Positions 22,228 to 33,149 of a DNA stretch of 64,000 bases are shown in pieces. The translations under genes and the position numbers were made by a program. The stretch spans positions 119,189,374 to 119,253,373 of the forward strand of contig OW804098.1 in the NCBI GenBank assembly GCA_942159475.1. Direction: 5' to 3'. The number at the start of each line of letters is the position of its first letter. Position 1 is the stretch's first letter. The DNA comes from Sthenelais limicola (Eukaryota > Annelida > Polychaeta > Phyllodocida > Sigalionidae). Below the pieces are notes generated by a model. That model was not told the DNA's origin. It searched no databases and saw only the letters and a list, made by a program, of their open reading frames with translations.

Positions 22228-22436
22228 TCGGATCTTCAGAAAATATACAGTTCGCATTCACTAATTCTTCAAATAACCCACGTTTAAGACAGCAATGAGC
22301 TTCAAAATGAAGTTGAACGTAGCGAAACAGATACTGTAAATCAACATGAGTATTCATCATTCTTCAGCCTGATTTAGCAAATTTTCTTAAATGTGTAGTG
22401 TTGCCAATTGTACATTTTCTAAAAATCTGACCCAAA
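22228..22436 (-). mobile_element. Family B MITE
   Basis: GTCGGATCTTCAGAAAATAT at the left, ACATTTTCTAAAAATCTGAC at the right. Internal CAAATAACCCACGTTTAAGA fits the minus orientation. Confidence 0.82.
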
Positions 22437-23338
22437 GAGCATTTTGAATCTGTATTACACATGCGATCTGTTTGAAAGGTCGCGTTTGGTTGATCTTACC
22501 AGCACACGCGATCAGTTAGGGTTTCCCTGGTAACGTGTGACTTAATGACGCATTCTGGTTGGTTAATAGACGCAATGACGCAATCTAGCTGTTAAATGAC
22601 TGGAGATAAAGGTTTGGAGCCCATTCAAAAAGGATATCTTATTCAAGTCTGCTACAGAAGAACATATTTGCCGGTACTTTAGACAGTTTTGCGAATAAGA
22701 AAAAGCGTTGCGACAGTGTCGTTTTTTAAGCCATGAAGTTTATTGCTGTCCAGCTCGATTATAACACCTTATCCATATAACCTTGTGATTGTTCCAAGTT
22801 GTAAATAAACATTAATATGTTGATCAAAATATTTCGATATAGTTTGTCCATCAGAACATCAAATCTCCGAAAATACACCAGAAGTGGAATGCAAAATACT
22901 AGAAGAAGAAGAAGAAGAAGAAGAAGAAGAAGAAGATGAAGGGCATTTTTGCCAACAAGAAACCCACCTGTATATACCACAACAATAGGATCAGGTAGGA
23001 GGTAAAACTGTGACAAGGAACACTGTTGGCTCCATTGCTTAATTTACTTATTTGAAACCCAGTGTTAAATGAAATAAAAGAATCAAATCAAACTTTAATG
23101 AATAAGTTGTGGTTCAACTCATCATAGAAGAGGTACGAATTAAAATACAAATCAATTTGGTAATATCTCTTAAAGTTCAGTACTTACATGGGGTTTTGCT
23201 CAAATGTCTTTAGCACAAGCAGAAGCAAAAGTCAAAGGAATCTCTCTGTATATCAAAGCCATCCACTCATAGTTTAATCCAATATAAAAATAACAATAAT
23301 AGATTCTTTATTTTGCATAACTACAGGTACACATAATA
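22437..23338. other. Spacer with a (GAA)n microsatellite
   Basis: AAGAAGAAGAAG... runs from about 22899 to 22936 (a dozen units, one GAT variant). The 85-residue minus frame with poly-Leu (22759-23016) is produced by it. No gene is supported. Confidence 0.6.
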
Positions 23339-24005
23339 TTAAAGCTGCAGTCTCAGGTAACGTCTTCCAATCTTTTCCAATCGATCTTAAAGTCATTTGA
23401 CCGAGATTTTGGATGATTCTGTCGAGTTGTTGGGGTTTCTGAAATATCCTTAATTTTGAGGATCCGCCCAAATCTTTCCTTATATTATGATGACATCATT
23501 TATTATCGCTAACCGACAGCTGTTTTAGATGGACTGCCTCAACTTCAAATTCTTGTATTAATACATAACAGTGCTAGCAGAATAATAATGAATTCAGTCC
23601 TATAAGTCGTGATATGGTAAATGTGAGAAGATTGTGTTGGTTAAGCTGTCTCTACACCACTCCCGATTGTGCATCGCCGACAGTTGGCGACACCTGCCGA
23701 TACTTTTACAGCGCAACTGTCGGGGTTGGTGTAGAGGCTTTCCCGACGGCCTCCCGACACTTGCAGCTATCGGCAGCTGTCGGCGACAGTCGCCGATCAC
23801 TTCTAACTTGTTTGAAATATTGTGAGCGTCGCCGACAAAGATCGCCAGTGTAGAGGCTTTCCCGACAGGTCCCGACGTGCGTGCTCATATCGGGGAAATC
23901 TGTACAATCGGGAACAAAATGGTGATCGCAAGTGTCACCAGTATCGGGATATGGTATCGGGACTGGTGTAGAGACAGCTTTATTAGGCTGAGAGTGCAGC
24001 TTTAA
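23339..24005 (+). mobile_element. Family H element carrying a nested MITE
   Basis: TTAAAGCTGCAGTCTCAG at the left and CTGAGAGTGCAGCTTTAA at the right are inverted ends. The body matches the uninterrupted copy at 46931-47295 (TTTTGTCC/TTCTGTCGAG region, GCTAACCGACAGC, CAGTCCTATAAG). The copy is split by a separate element at 23644-23979. Confidence 0.75.
23644..23979. mobile_element. 336-bp MITE with TTA flanks (PIF/Harbinger-like)
   Basis: AGCTGTCTCTACACCACTCC, CGAT at the left; ATCGGGACTGGTGTAGAGAC then AGCT at the right. TTA lies directly outside each end (23641-23643 and 23980-23982), the target preference of PIF/Harbinger elements (family knowledge). The interior is rich in CCCGACA/TGTCGG and CGCCGACA motifs in both orientations and can fold extensively. 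No coding. Confidence 0.82.
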
Positions 24006-24052
24006 CAAACTGGTCCTCCAGTGCAAGCCATGCCACGTGTCTACTGGGGAGT

Positions 24053-24280
24053 AGATGGGTCAGATCTTCAGAAAATGCACAATCTACATTTCTACACATC
24101 AGTCAAATTCTGCTTAACTAGAGTGAACAATTATAAATACTGAGTATATCTGAGTGTACTCTGTAATGTATTCATTCAATACATCTGTTAAATTGAACTG
24201 TATTTTGAACATATCTTTGTCTGAAATTTGGGATATTTGAGAGGATTTGTGAAAGCCAATTGTATATTTGACCCAGATAT
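24053..24280 (+). mobile_element. Family B MITE
   Basis: GATGGGTCAGATCTTCAGAA to GCCAATTGTATATTTGACCC. The right TIR carries a deletion of the TTTTCTGAAAATC core. Confidence 0.82.
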
Positions 24281-24999
24281 CTTAGCGGTACATATATTGG
24301 CATGGTACATATAATACAAAAAAGCGCCAATTTAGCATGAGTAATGGTGTAACCCCTTTGTATCATTTTTCTAATAATTTTGACATGTTAGATCTCAACA
24401 TAAATGGTAAATTGATGTAAATAATTAGCACCACAGCCCAAGAGTTATATACTATTGGGTTTAATTGGCGATCATGGGTTTATTTATCACTTTACAGTGG
24501 GTCTTCTGTCAGCAAAATTACATTTATAAATCAAATCAATCAAATTGTAGTGATGACAGTGCACCTGTCAGGTGCCTACAAATGAAGGATAATTGGACAG
24601 ATTTTTTGTTGTGATAAAAAATGAACTGAGTGTGCATAGGGGTCTGACCCAGTTGTTGTTGTGTCTGTGTATATCACTGTCTGTCATCTATTTCTGTACA
24701 GAAGTATACATGGATCATAGGGGCAAGCTGTGAAAGGTTTATGTGTTTATGAGAGAAAAATTATGATAACAAATTGCGTTACAAGTTGCAAAAAATGTTG
24801 GTACTCTTTACAATTGTGAAATTCTCGGGAATGAAAACTTTCAACAAAAAAGGAAAGATTATATTTGCCAAATCTCAGGAAAGTGTATTAAATATGGCTA
24901 GGCATATCTTAGGTCATCCTAAGAGACATGTTTAACTATTTTACTAGTGATTGTTCATAAAGAAATATGCCTTTTCATGCCTAAAAACGCTATAGTTTG
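24281..24999. other. Spacer, probable relic of family A
   Basis: 24880-24960 (AAAGTGTATTAAATATGGCT, AGGCATATCTTAGGTCATCC, TTTAACTATTTTACTAGTG) matches the family A centre without ends. No gene is seen. Confidence 0.5.
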
Positions 25000-25790
25000 T
25001 ATGTTTGTTTGTTTGTTTTATTCATAAGCTCATGTATCAAGTACAACATTTTCAGCCTATATAAACATACTTAAATAATAATAATACAAATTACTTTATG
25101 AAATCATACATTCACTAGTCAAATTAATTACATAATTAAGTTATAGTCATATAAGTCAACCATTCTGATGCGACACATTATATCATACAGGTAAACTTGT
25201 TTCCCTTTTGGGTATAAAGTGAAACAATGAGTGATTTGAGAAAGAGGATGAAACGATCATAGACGCCGTGCATCCATACACAGAGTCCAAAAAAGTCAAG
25301 TAAGATTAGTCACTGTATTGACTATATACTGTAAATGAAATATCATTTAATGACGATTGAAAGTTAACAAATAGTTACAACAGGTGTGAACATCTACATA
25401 ACTTATTTAGGAAGTAACTTCCACCATATGTGCACTTTGCTACCTAGATTTGTATTAACCAGAATTGTTCATCAGATGTGTAAAGGACATGTCCAACCGA
25501 AGAAGCTTAAACTCCAACTGTCCAACTTGGAAGACATGCACTATGTGCAGAAGATCGATCCTTTTTCCGACATAAAATAAAAAGTTAACTGTAATAATGT
25601 GTAAATAAATATATTTTTATTGTTATGAATATTTGTATTGTACCTCCTTTATTGCACCTCTCAGTATTGGCGTTTTGTATAAGAGAAGTATGTGTATGAC
25701 AATTGTATTGAATTACTATGAAATGTAAATGAGATAATGGAATAAAGAGCAATATCCTATCCTATGCCAATACCATTCCTTCACGGGCAC
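25000..25790. other. Possible back-to-back retroposon tails
   Basis: 25003-25080 reads GTTTGTTTGTTTG then TTTTATTCATAAGC...CATTTTCAGCC, like an antisense 3' tail. At 25580-25600 a short frame (25386-25580) ends just before AAATAAATATATTTTTATTG, and 25740-25765 has GGAATAAAGAGCAATATCCT followed by ATCCT, like a sense-oriented tail with AATAAA. The frame itself has no recognisable domain, so no gene is called. Confidence 0.4.
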
Positions 25791-26055
25791 CAGCAATTGC
25801 CACTACTAGGGGCCCGTTGTACAATCCTTACATATAAAAGGGACGCTAAGTAATCTACATTTTCACACATGAACCTTCGCTCATTCCATAATGTGTTGCT
25901 GACAATTAGCGAACCTCCCATAGGCTTAGCATTGCGGACCCTATTTCCTCTGTTCTTTCGTCACTCCAAGAGTTTTTAAGAAGTCTAAATCCCAGATCTT
26001 TATCCATAGAACCAGAGCATTAATTATTAATTATGACCAGTAGAATCGTAACACT
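25791..26055. other. Spacer, nothing recognised
   Basis: No repeat family or coding signal supported. Confidence 0.35.
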
Positions 26056-26150
26056 TCTAATAGGGGATTTGAATAGCTACCATTTTGAATCAAGATTCGC
26101 ATAGAATTATGGGAATAATAGTACAGGATAAGATCTATAGAAAACATCGG
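26056..26150 (+). repeat. Family C MITE, 5' fragment
   Basis: AATAGGGGATTTGAATAGCT, ACCATTTTGAATCAAGATTC, GCATAGAATTATGGGAATAA, TAGTACAG. Truncated after AGAAAACAT. Confidence 0.82.
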
Positions 26151-26514
26151 TGCAACTGCCGCCATGACACTTAGGCTCCCTATGTTCCTTGCCAAATACT
26201 TGTCCTTCCTTAGTTAGGAAATTCCTATTGTACCAATGAAAATAAGCATTGTCTGTATAACAAATTCCTGCTCTAAATCTCCGTAGCAGCTGCTTAGGAA
26301 GAACAACTAGCTACTAATGATGGAAAATTTTAAAGGCGGATTTGTTATGCAACAGGCTTCCAGACCTCTCCATCCCTGTGGGTTTGCTATAACTGTGTAT
26401 AGGGATTAGCGAGTAATAATGTATTGTATTGCCATCTCCATATACCCTTGCCTTCGCTCTCCACACACCTTCACCAGTGGGGTGGATCCTCTCTGTATGG
26501 AGACTTGATACTAG
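26151..26514. other. Spacer, nothing recognised
   Basis: A 76-residue minus frame (26314-26544) runs into the neighbouring family B copy; no feature is recognised. Confidence 0.35.
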
Positions 26515-26755
26515 ATATGGGTCAGATTTACAGAAAATATACAATTGGCAGCTGTAGACATTTAGTAAATTCTGCTAGATTAGGCTTCAATTTCGTCAAT
26601 ACTAGGTAAATTCGAGGTTATGTGGCATTGCATTGATTCTGGCAACTTGTTTGGTTAGGTTAAACTGTATTTTGAACTTTATTTTCGTCTGAAATTTGGA
26701 TTATTTGAGAAGATTGGCGAAGTTAAATTGTACATTTTCTGAAATCTGACCCATA
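26515..26755 (+). mobile_element. Family B MITE, full length
   Basis: TATGGGTCAGATTTACAGAA to ATTTTCTGAAATCTGACCCA, TATA. Shares GGTAAATTCGAG and TTTGGTTAGGTT with the copy at 41033, so the two form a subfamily. Confidence 0.9.
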
Positions 26756-26787
26756 TAGCATTATAGCGGGCCACACCAGAAGTTCCC

Positions 26788-27687
26788 AATAGGGGATTTG
26801 CATGCCTCCCTCTCAGTCATGGATTCAGTTCATATTTGACAAACACATATTTAGCCACATTTTTAACGAGGAATACATTATTTACCAGCAGCATTATAAC
26901 TTTTATTATACGCGCATGCTATATGAGAGGTGCTATAAATGGGGTGCTATAAAAATAGTCATATAGGACACGTCCTATAAAAATGTAGTTGTCTAAAAAT
27001 AGCTCTGACTCAGCACTTCCGCTGTCTCCGCAGAGATCCCCGCGGAGATCCCCGCGATCGGTAATCCACCTGTGATTATAAAAATACATAATAAACACCA
27101 CACCATAAATAGAGAATTAAATTCTCTATCAAATGATGTAAGGTTTATTATTGTAGCTCAAGAAATGGCTACGATATGAACGTTTTAGTTCGACCAAGTC
27201 AGTAAGTAAACACTGCATGATCACACAGTCCTGACAGCTCACCGTTGTAGCCTACTGACGGTGCTCTCAGCGGGGCAGCTGGGGCTCTCTGAGAGTTCTT
27301 TAATACTTTTTCAGTGATATCTGATGATGATCAAATTTTATGCACTTATAATAAATATAGAATGGAACTCACCAGCAATAATAAAAAATTTAGAGGACTT
27401 GATTCGTCCACATAAGCACTCTGCCTACGGCATCGTGCTTATGTGGACGAATCTCGTCCTATAAATTTTCGATTATTGCCAGCTCGTCCCATTCTCTCTA
27501 TGTGTTAATGATCTATAACAATAAATGCATGATGGGAAGGATTGGGTCCTGTGTTATGGAATCATGTAAAAGATTTAACATGAGAGCATTGTTAAGTAAT
27601 CTATGACATACTTTTTACTCTGACATACGATTCCCATAATTCCATGCGAATTGAGGTTCAAGATGGGTGAAGTGCAAATCCCCTATT
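26788..27687. mobile_element. ~900-bp element bounded by family C-type ends
   Basis: Opens AATAGGGGATTTGCATG and closes GTGCAAATCCCCTATT. The last ~90 bp (TTCCCATAATTCCATGCGAA, TTGAGGTTCAAGATGGG) is the inverse of the family C left end, while the sequence after the left TIR is not family C. It encloses a long hairpin (27358-27495) and a short tandem GCAGAGATCCCCGCGGAGATCC-type stretch near 27030. It may be a longer relative of family C or a composite. No coding. Confidence 0.55.
27358..27495. repeat. ~138-bp foldback palindrome
   Basis: The left arm has GCAATAATAAAAAATTTAGA, GGAC..GATTCGTCCACATA, AGCAC; the right arm has GTGCTTATGTGGACGAATC, GTCCTATAAATTTTCGATTA, TTGC. The loop is only a few bases around CTGCCTACGGCA. 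The outer boxes resemble the hairpin at 7416-7512, but the inner stems differ. Confidence 0.88.
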
Positions 27688-28049
27688 GTCTTGTTATAGG
27701 ACTTGGCTAAATGTCCAACAGCTATCCCCACTCAACGATTACAACTACAGTTTAGGTTTTTAAGACACTTTCTCAGCTATGATGACAAATATTGTTTTAG
27801 CAAATTTGCCAATATGATATCAATATTCTGTTGCTGTTATATCATACACGTATCTGAAGTAAAAACGGTGTAATAAATAGACCCTGTGAATAAATAAACT
27901 TTGGAAAATGTGATTTTTACAAAAGGTATAGCATCCTGTACATTTCTCTTCAGTGTAAATATCTAAAATGGAATAACATTATATACGTACACATATATCA
28001 ATTTTGCGACTTGTGACTCATTCAGTCTAGGCCTAAACCTTCATATAAG
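27688..28049. other. Spacer with a family A end and family H scrap
   Basis: 27815-27850 (ATATCAATATTCTGTTGCTG, TTATAT) resembles family H. 28003-28023 (TTTTGCGACTTGTGACTCAT) is an isolated family A right TIR. Confidence 0.5.
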
Positions 28050-28265
28050 ATAAAAATGGTATGTCAGTGATTAGACGCCTACTTCCTTAAACGGTTTCGT
28101 GGCCTTAGACCCGGCGTTCTAATGGAAATGTAATCCCATTTTGCGGTCTTTATGGAATGATAATGGCACTTTATGGTTCAAGGCAAGAGGCTTTCCCTCC
28201 ATTTGAAGGGACTCTCTCAACTCGGGGCCTAGGCTGCATCACACTTGTTCTGCAACGTGCCCATG
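28050..28265 (+). repeat. Family G repeat, copy 1
   Basis: AAAATGGTATGTCAG, GACCCGGCGTTCTAATGGAA, TAATGGCACTTTATGGTTCA, AGGCTTTCCCTCC, GGGACTCTCTCAAC, GGGCCTAGGCTGCAT. The same order is found at 57935 and, inverted, at 59440. The 79-residue frame 28157-28396 is part of the repeat. Confidence 0.75.
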
Positions 28266-28649
28266 GCATAGATAGACTTATCCTGCAGCGAGCTGGCTCG
28301 AGTGACTCACTCCTGCTTGACTGCTCACCATTATACACAGCAATTGCTCCTCTACTATTTATAGCTCCTATATTGGGATATCTGTGTTCTGCATAACTGC
28401 CATGACTTGTGTATCGCCTTTCAAACCAGTGGAGCTGCTAGGACTGTGACTGTATTGCTATTTAAATGGCTTTTGACTTTCCTTCTTTTCAGATCTTTAG
28501 AGGTATATCTTGAAACTTTATTTTCAGTTTGATGTACATAAGGTCTATATGGAAATAGGGCTCTTGTCTCTGTCAGGGTCAATTCTTCTGAGGAGACCTT
28601 CTACATGTAAATAGTAAATACACATAGCAAATAATAGAATAAATAACGG
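28266..28649. other. Spacer, nothing recognised
   Basis: No supported feature. Confidence 0.35.
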
Positions 28650-28835
28650 GTCTTGGGTATGATCATAAAGTGCCTTTCTGTCTCTTTTCTCAGTCTCTCT
28701 CCCCCTTCTTCTCTATCTCTATATCCTGGGTATGATCATAAACTGCCTCCCTCTCAGCTCTCCCGCCCTTGATATAACCATATTAAATGTGTTGATAATG
28801 GCGTAAAGCAACCAATTCCACTCACTCACTCATAG
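28650..28835 (-). repeat. Family F (SINE-like) repeat
   Basis: GGGTATGATCATAAAGTGCC, CCGCCCTTGATATAACCATA, TTAAATGTGTTGATAATGGC, GTAAAGCAACCAATTCCACT, CACTCACTCAT. The GGTATGATCATAAA..TGCC block occurs twice. Matches 51640-51845 in the opposite sense. The GAGTGAGTGAG plus TTTACGCC style is one I recall from mollusc-type repeats. Confidence 0.7.
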
Positions 28836-29057
28836 AATAAATAAAATATTAGAATAAAATAGATTTGAATAGTTTTCACCTACATGGTATAAGGGCTAGT
28901 AAGCATTGCAGTACGGTCAAACAAGCGATGAAATAAGCGTTACAAGCTTACATATAAGTAAGTGTTTATTACCATATTGGATAAATATCGACACTACCTA
29001 GGAAGAGGGAGGTGACTCAATGGATGTGTCCTCTCTATTCCCTTAGCATGTAGTCCA

Positions 29058-29808
29058 AAGTGTTTTATTCACATGAACTCTTTGTCGGATTGTTTTCATC
29101 ATTGTTTTCAAAAAAATACATGTAAACTCAGGAGTACACCTGGAAATTGTGACCCGACCTAGGGCACTTTATCTCAGAAGTATATCTGATTTTCTCTGTT
29201 GATCTGCTAAGACGGATGAAGAAAAATATAATAATTTGTGTATATTTACTCTACTACGCGAATATGAGGATATGTAGTATATTATTCTCTCACTCACTTT
29301 AAATGTCATTTTATTATATTTAATTTGTTTTAATTTAGTAAAAGGTATTCATTCCACAAAAAAATTAGGCCCAAGGTAACGGCAGGGAGAGCTGGAGGTG
29401 ATCTAGATGTCTGTTTACCTGTTTATCGTGTAACTGTACTTGTTGATAAATAAAGTAGTTCTTATCTTATCTTATCTTATCTTCGGGGTACTTTACGATG
29501 TTTGTAGCATGAATACATGTACTAGATTTCAAGACAGTGCATTAAATATATGTGTATTAAGTGTATTAAATATATCCATGCATTTATAAGGTCATCTCAT
29601 GGAGTATATTAAGCTACTTTACTAGTAATTGCCCACCCAAAGTATTACAATTTCTTTTTCTAAAGTAAAAATATCAAACTTACAATAGGCAAATACTTAT
29701 TAGATGTGTACCATCATTAGAATCGGCTTGAGCTCATCTTTTCAAATATGACGATATCTCAAAATTTGTTTGCGACTTCTGACTCATTTTCTTGTAACAC
29801 ATCACATA
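29058..29808 (+). mobile_element. Family A MITE interrupted by a retroposon-like insert
   Basis: AGTGTTTTATTCACATGAAC and CTTTGTCGGATTGTTTTCAT begin the copy. It breaks near 29118 and resumes near 29490 (TTTACGATGTTTGTAGCATG), running to GCGACTTCTGACTCATTTTC, TTGTAACACATCACA. The left TIR is missing. Confidence 0.82.
29118..29488 (+). repeat. Retroposon-like insert with (TTATC)n tail
   Basis: Ends TTGATAAATAAAGTAGTTC then TTATCTTATCTTATCTTATC, T: an AATAAA-like signal plus a short tandem tail, as in many LINE or SINE 3' ends. The body has no recognised RT. It lies between the two parts of the family A copy. Confidence 0.55.
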
Positions 29809-30318
29809 TGCTAAGAATTGGTAGACCGACTACAGATCCACCTAAAAGTTTACCAGTCAAAGTCAATACATAAGTCTAGACAATAACACATTATAATTCT
29901 CAATGCTAATCTATCATATCGTCACAGACATCACTTTTTATGACAAAACGATTTATCTTCTATAGCTTAGATCGCAATTGATCAATTATTTGACATCATT
30001 ATCTTTAATTAATCAGGTATTTGCATGGTATTTATTGCATTGTTTTCATGAATCATACACCATCATATTCCACGCGTGTGTTTTATTGCGTGATCTGTCG
30101 CAACGGTACATCGCAAATCATCCCATACTTGACAGAACATGATAAATTATTTCGGAGAGTAAATTCCATGCTGCGACAGATGTGCTGTATAAAGAAGGTT
30201 AATGTATTACTTCTCGCTGGTTGTATTGATGAGATGTTGATTATTGATATATATTTGATTTATGGGACATTTAGTCTGGCCGAGAATATAGACAAATATA
30301 CCCTAGCTTCGTCCCTTA
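29809..30318. other. Spacer, nothing recognised
   Basis: Contains a 107-residue frame (30021-30344) that starts at TTG and runs into the next family A TIR; no domain is seen, so it is not called as a gene. Confidence 0.4.
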
Positions 30319-30714
30319 TTGTGATCGGGAAAATGAGTCATTAGTCGCAAAATATGGATTTTGAGATATCACCATATTTGAAGAGAGGAGATCAAGCTGA
30401 TTCTAATGATAGTAAACATGAAGGGCATTTAAGAAGTGTTTCTATATTTAATGTTTGTTATTATTATTTTTGGAAAAAATGTTTCTGGATGGGTAATTAC
30501 CAGTAAAGTAATTAAATATAGTTCATACGTAGGCCTTCAAAACGCAAGGATATATTTTACACAATGTCCCGAAATGTGTCACAAGGATTAAGATGACTAT
30601 GAGTGCTAAACCCTAAAAATATCAGAACATCTCAATAAAGAGATCTTGTGAAAAAAAAAAATGAAAAATATCAATTTTGCGATTTGTGACTCATTTTCCT
30701 GAAACACATCACAA
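30319..30714 (-). mobile_element. Family A MITE, full length
   Basis: TTGTGATCGGGAAAATGAGT to GTGACTCATTTTCCTGAAAC, ACATCACAA. 396 bp with intact order of internal landmarks. An A12 run lies at about 30650-30661. Confidence 0.9.
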
Positions 30715-30767
30715 TGTAACGCGATGTTTTGACTTCTTCCATTAGTGCAGTTGTACCTATTGTTCAT

Positions 30768-30920
30768 TAAAGCTGCCCTCTCAGCTAACATGGGTCAAAA
30801 ACTGAACATTTTCTACTTCTTGTTCCCAACCCATTCAGAAGTCATTTGACCAACATTTTGAAGGATTTTGTCCAGTTTTTGTTGCTACAGGGCTTCTTAA
30901 ACATCCCCATTTGGATCGTG
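30768..30920 (+). repeat. Family H, left part
   Basis: TTAAAGCTGCCCTCTCAGCT, AACATGGG, GAAGTCATTTGACCAACATT, TTGTCCAGTTTTTGTTGCTA, CAGGGCTTCTTAAA. Truncated on the right. Confidence 0.7.
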
Positions 30921-31319
30921 CCTGTCAATAAGAGATTAGTTTTAGCTCATGTAGAGAGTTTCTTTCCTTTTACTTGTATTCTACCCCCTTTCTTCTCTAG
31001 TCATTCCCACTTATTTCTCTTTTAACCTCATTTCTCTCTTAATACACATCCATATACAAAAAGGAATATTCTTCTTAGTGAATAATTATAAAAGCCAGAA
31101 CGCTAATATATGTCCAGTTCTACTGTATAACGTAAGTCCTTTCTGTAACTTTGATGTTATCTTGATCCACTATTTCATGAATATTTCTACCTTCTGTGGT
31201 ATCCCTGTAAATGTGTTTTTCAGTCAATAAACGGTAGCCTGAAGGCTTGATAGAACAATTGGACAACAACAATTGGAGATATGAATTAGTGATGGTACAT
31301 GTATCACAACTTGTACCAT
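30921..31319. other. Spacer, nothing recognised
   Basis: No supported feature. Confidence 0.35.
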
Positions 31320-31563
31320 AATATGGGTCAGACTTTCAGAAAATGTACAATTCACCTTTACCAATCTTCCCAAATAACCCAAATTTAAGACAAAAATGAG
31401 CTTTAAAATGCAGTTTAACATAACAGAACTGATACTTTCAATCAATGCGATACCAAATATACTCAGATATACCCGGTATTCATCATTTGTCAGCCTAATT
31501 TAGCAGAATTTCCTAAATGTGTAGAGCTGCCAATTGTACATTTTCTGAAAATCTGACCCATAC
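31320..31563 (-). mobile_element. Family B MITE, full length
   Basis: ATATGGGTCAGACTTTCAGA to ATTTTCTGAAAATCTGACCC, ATAC. One of the best-preserved copies and a good reference: it contains CCAAATTTAAGACAAAAATG and ACATAACAGAACTGATACTT. Confidence 0.92.
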
Positions 31564-31916
31564 ATCGATAGATGTTTACACTGAAAGGGAAAATAGACTA
31601 TTATGGTTCAATAGTAGGACTTAAAAATAACAAATAAAAAAAATCCTAGTGTTTTGCCATTGGCATATAAAACAGTGGTTCTATTTCATATTGTATGAGT
31701 GAGTTCACTGAACACAAACATGTAACAATAATATCAATACAGTGATTCCATTAAGTAGCGTGAATAAAATATTTACAAGTATATATAGAGTTTTTTTTAT
31801 AATGGGAAACAAATGTTGACAATGGGAACAAAGTTCATGCTATAGGCCATATCGACAGCTTTGCAAAGCTCAATAATCATGGTGTCACTAGAATTAATAT
31901 GAAAGGAAGAAAAGTA
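31564..31916. other. Spacer, nothing recognised
   Basis: Short homopolymer runs only. Confidence 0.35.
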
Positions 31917-33141
31917 AAGAGAAATGAGTCACAAGTCGCAAAATTGATTATTTTATGCACATGACTGCTTTTTAGGAATGTTCCCACTTTTTGGGGGTAG
32001 CCTATGTCTATCGCTATAAATCATGTGCAGTGGCGGTACCAGGGGGGGGCCTGGGGGGCACCGGCCCCCCCTAGACCCCTTAAAATGGTCCTGTGCCCCC
32101 CCTAACTCAGAGGGGCAGAGGGCCCATAAAGGGCCCCTAATTAAAGCACTGAATTTGCACTTTCCATCAAACCAGTGAATCTACATGTACAACACTCCCA
32201 ATAACCTCTTATTATATTTGAGCTTAATAATTCTGTTAACATTAAACTATATTTTACTTACTTTCTATCACATAATTTAGTTTCAGGGCCTCTATTCAAA
32301 TTTTGAAAGGGCAGGCACATGCCTAACCCTGTCTGTTATCACCTGGATAAATAAAGTATTAAAAAAAAAAAAAGTTTTAGACTCAAAATGTCTCAACAGG
32401 GTTTTAAGTTTCAAGGTATGAAACTCTTTTTTTGCAGATACATGTATATAAATTGGTATTCAAACAAGAATCAGTGAGGGTGAACAGTTTACAGTTATGG
32501 TTTGGTCATAATGTGTACAATTCAAGGTATTCAGTTATTTCCGTTTCCCAAAGGAAACATGACAGGGTCCAGTAAAATCTAAATTCTGGAGAAAATAAAC
32601 CTATCTATATATGCCTCAAATGTGAGGACTCAAGAGGGTCTCAATAGAGACAATTAATTTTGTTAATTTTACTTTCTTGAAAAGTTTTTTTTGTGAAGCA
32701 AAAAAATTGGGTTGACATTTTTGTTAGACCAATAAGAGTTGTGGGGCTTTATTTCATTGTCATTAGGCAAATTAACTGTTATGCATTGCAATGACATTCC
32801 AAACAGGCAAATTCAGAAGATTTTGACCTCAAGTGTGCCCCCCCTAGACCTGCCTTCTGGTACCGCCCCTGATGTGAGTACATATACCTAAACTTCAATA
32901 CTGTGCATTAAATGAATTCATGCATTTCTAAGATCATCTTATAGAGTATATTTAGATATTTTCTAGTGACTGTCCACAAATATTGCGAACATTTTCTTCA
33001 AAAATAAAAAAATTGAACTTAGAAATATAGATGTCCTGATGTTTACTATCAATAGAATTGGACCGATCTCATCTTTTAAAATATGATATCTCAAAATCCA
33101 TCTTTTGCGACTTGTGACTCATTTTCCTGTAACACGTCACA
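31917..33141 (+). mobile_element. Family A MITE split by a nested hAT-like element
   Basis: AGAGAAATGAGTCACAAGTC, GCAAAATTG opens the copy; GCGACTTGTGACTCATTTTC, CTGTAACACGTCACAA closes it. Removing 32028-32871 and one ATGTG restores a continuous family A of about 380 bp. Confidence 0.88.
32028..32871. mobile_element. 844-bp non-autonomous hAT-like element
   Basis: Left CAGTGGCGGTACCAGGGGGG, right GCCTTCTGGTACCGCCCCTG: inverted ends of the CAGKGGCGG type common among hAT elements (family knowledge). Further in, GGGGGGCACCGGCCCCCCCT pairs with GTGCCCCCCCTAGACC. ATGTG is duplicated at 32023-32027 and 32872-32876, shorter than the 8 bp usual for hAT, so the superfamily is tentative. Internally 32338-32373 reads GGATAAATAAAGTATT plus an A-run, a retroposon-like tail. 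No transposase. Confidence 0.8.
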
Positions 33142-33149
33142 AATGATTC

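Noticed and set aside
22898..22936. Poly-Leu stretch as a signal peptide (minus strand)
   Set aside because: It is the translation of a GAA/CTT microsatellite.
28157..28396. 79-codon frame
   Set aside because: Within family G; the matching part at 57935-58112 is broken differently.
30021..30344. 107-codon plus frame
   Set aside because: Starts at TTG, runs into a family A TIR and shows no recognisable family.
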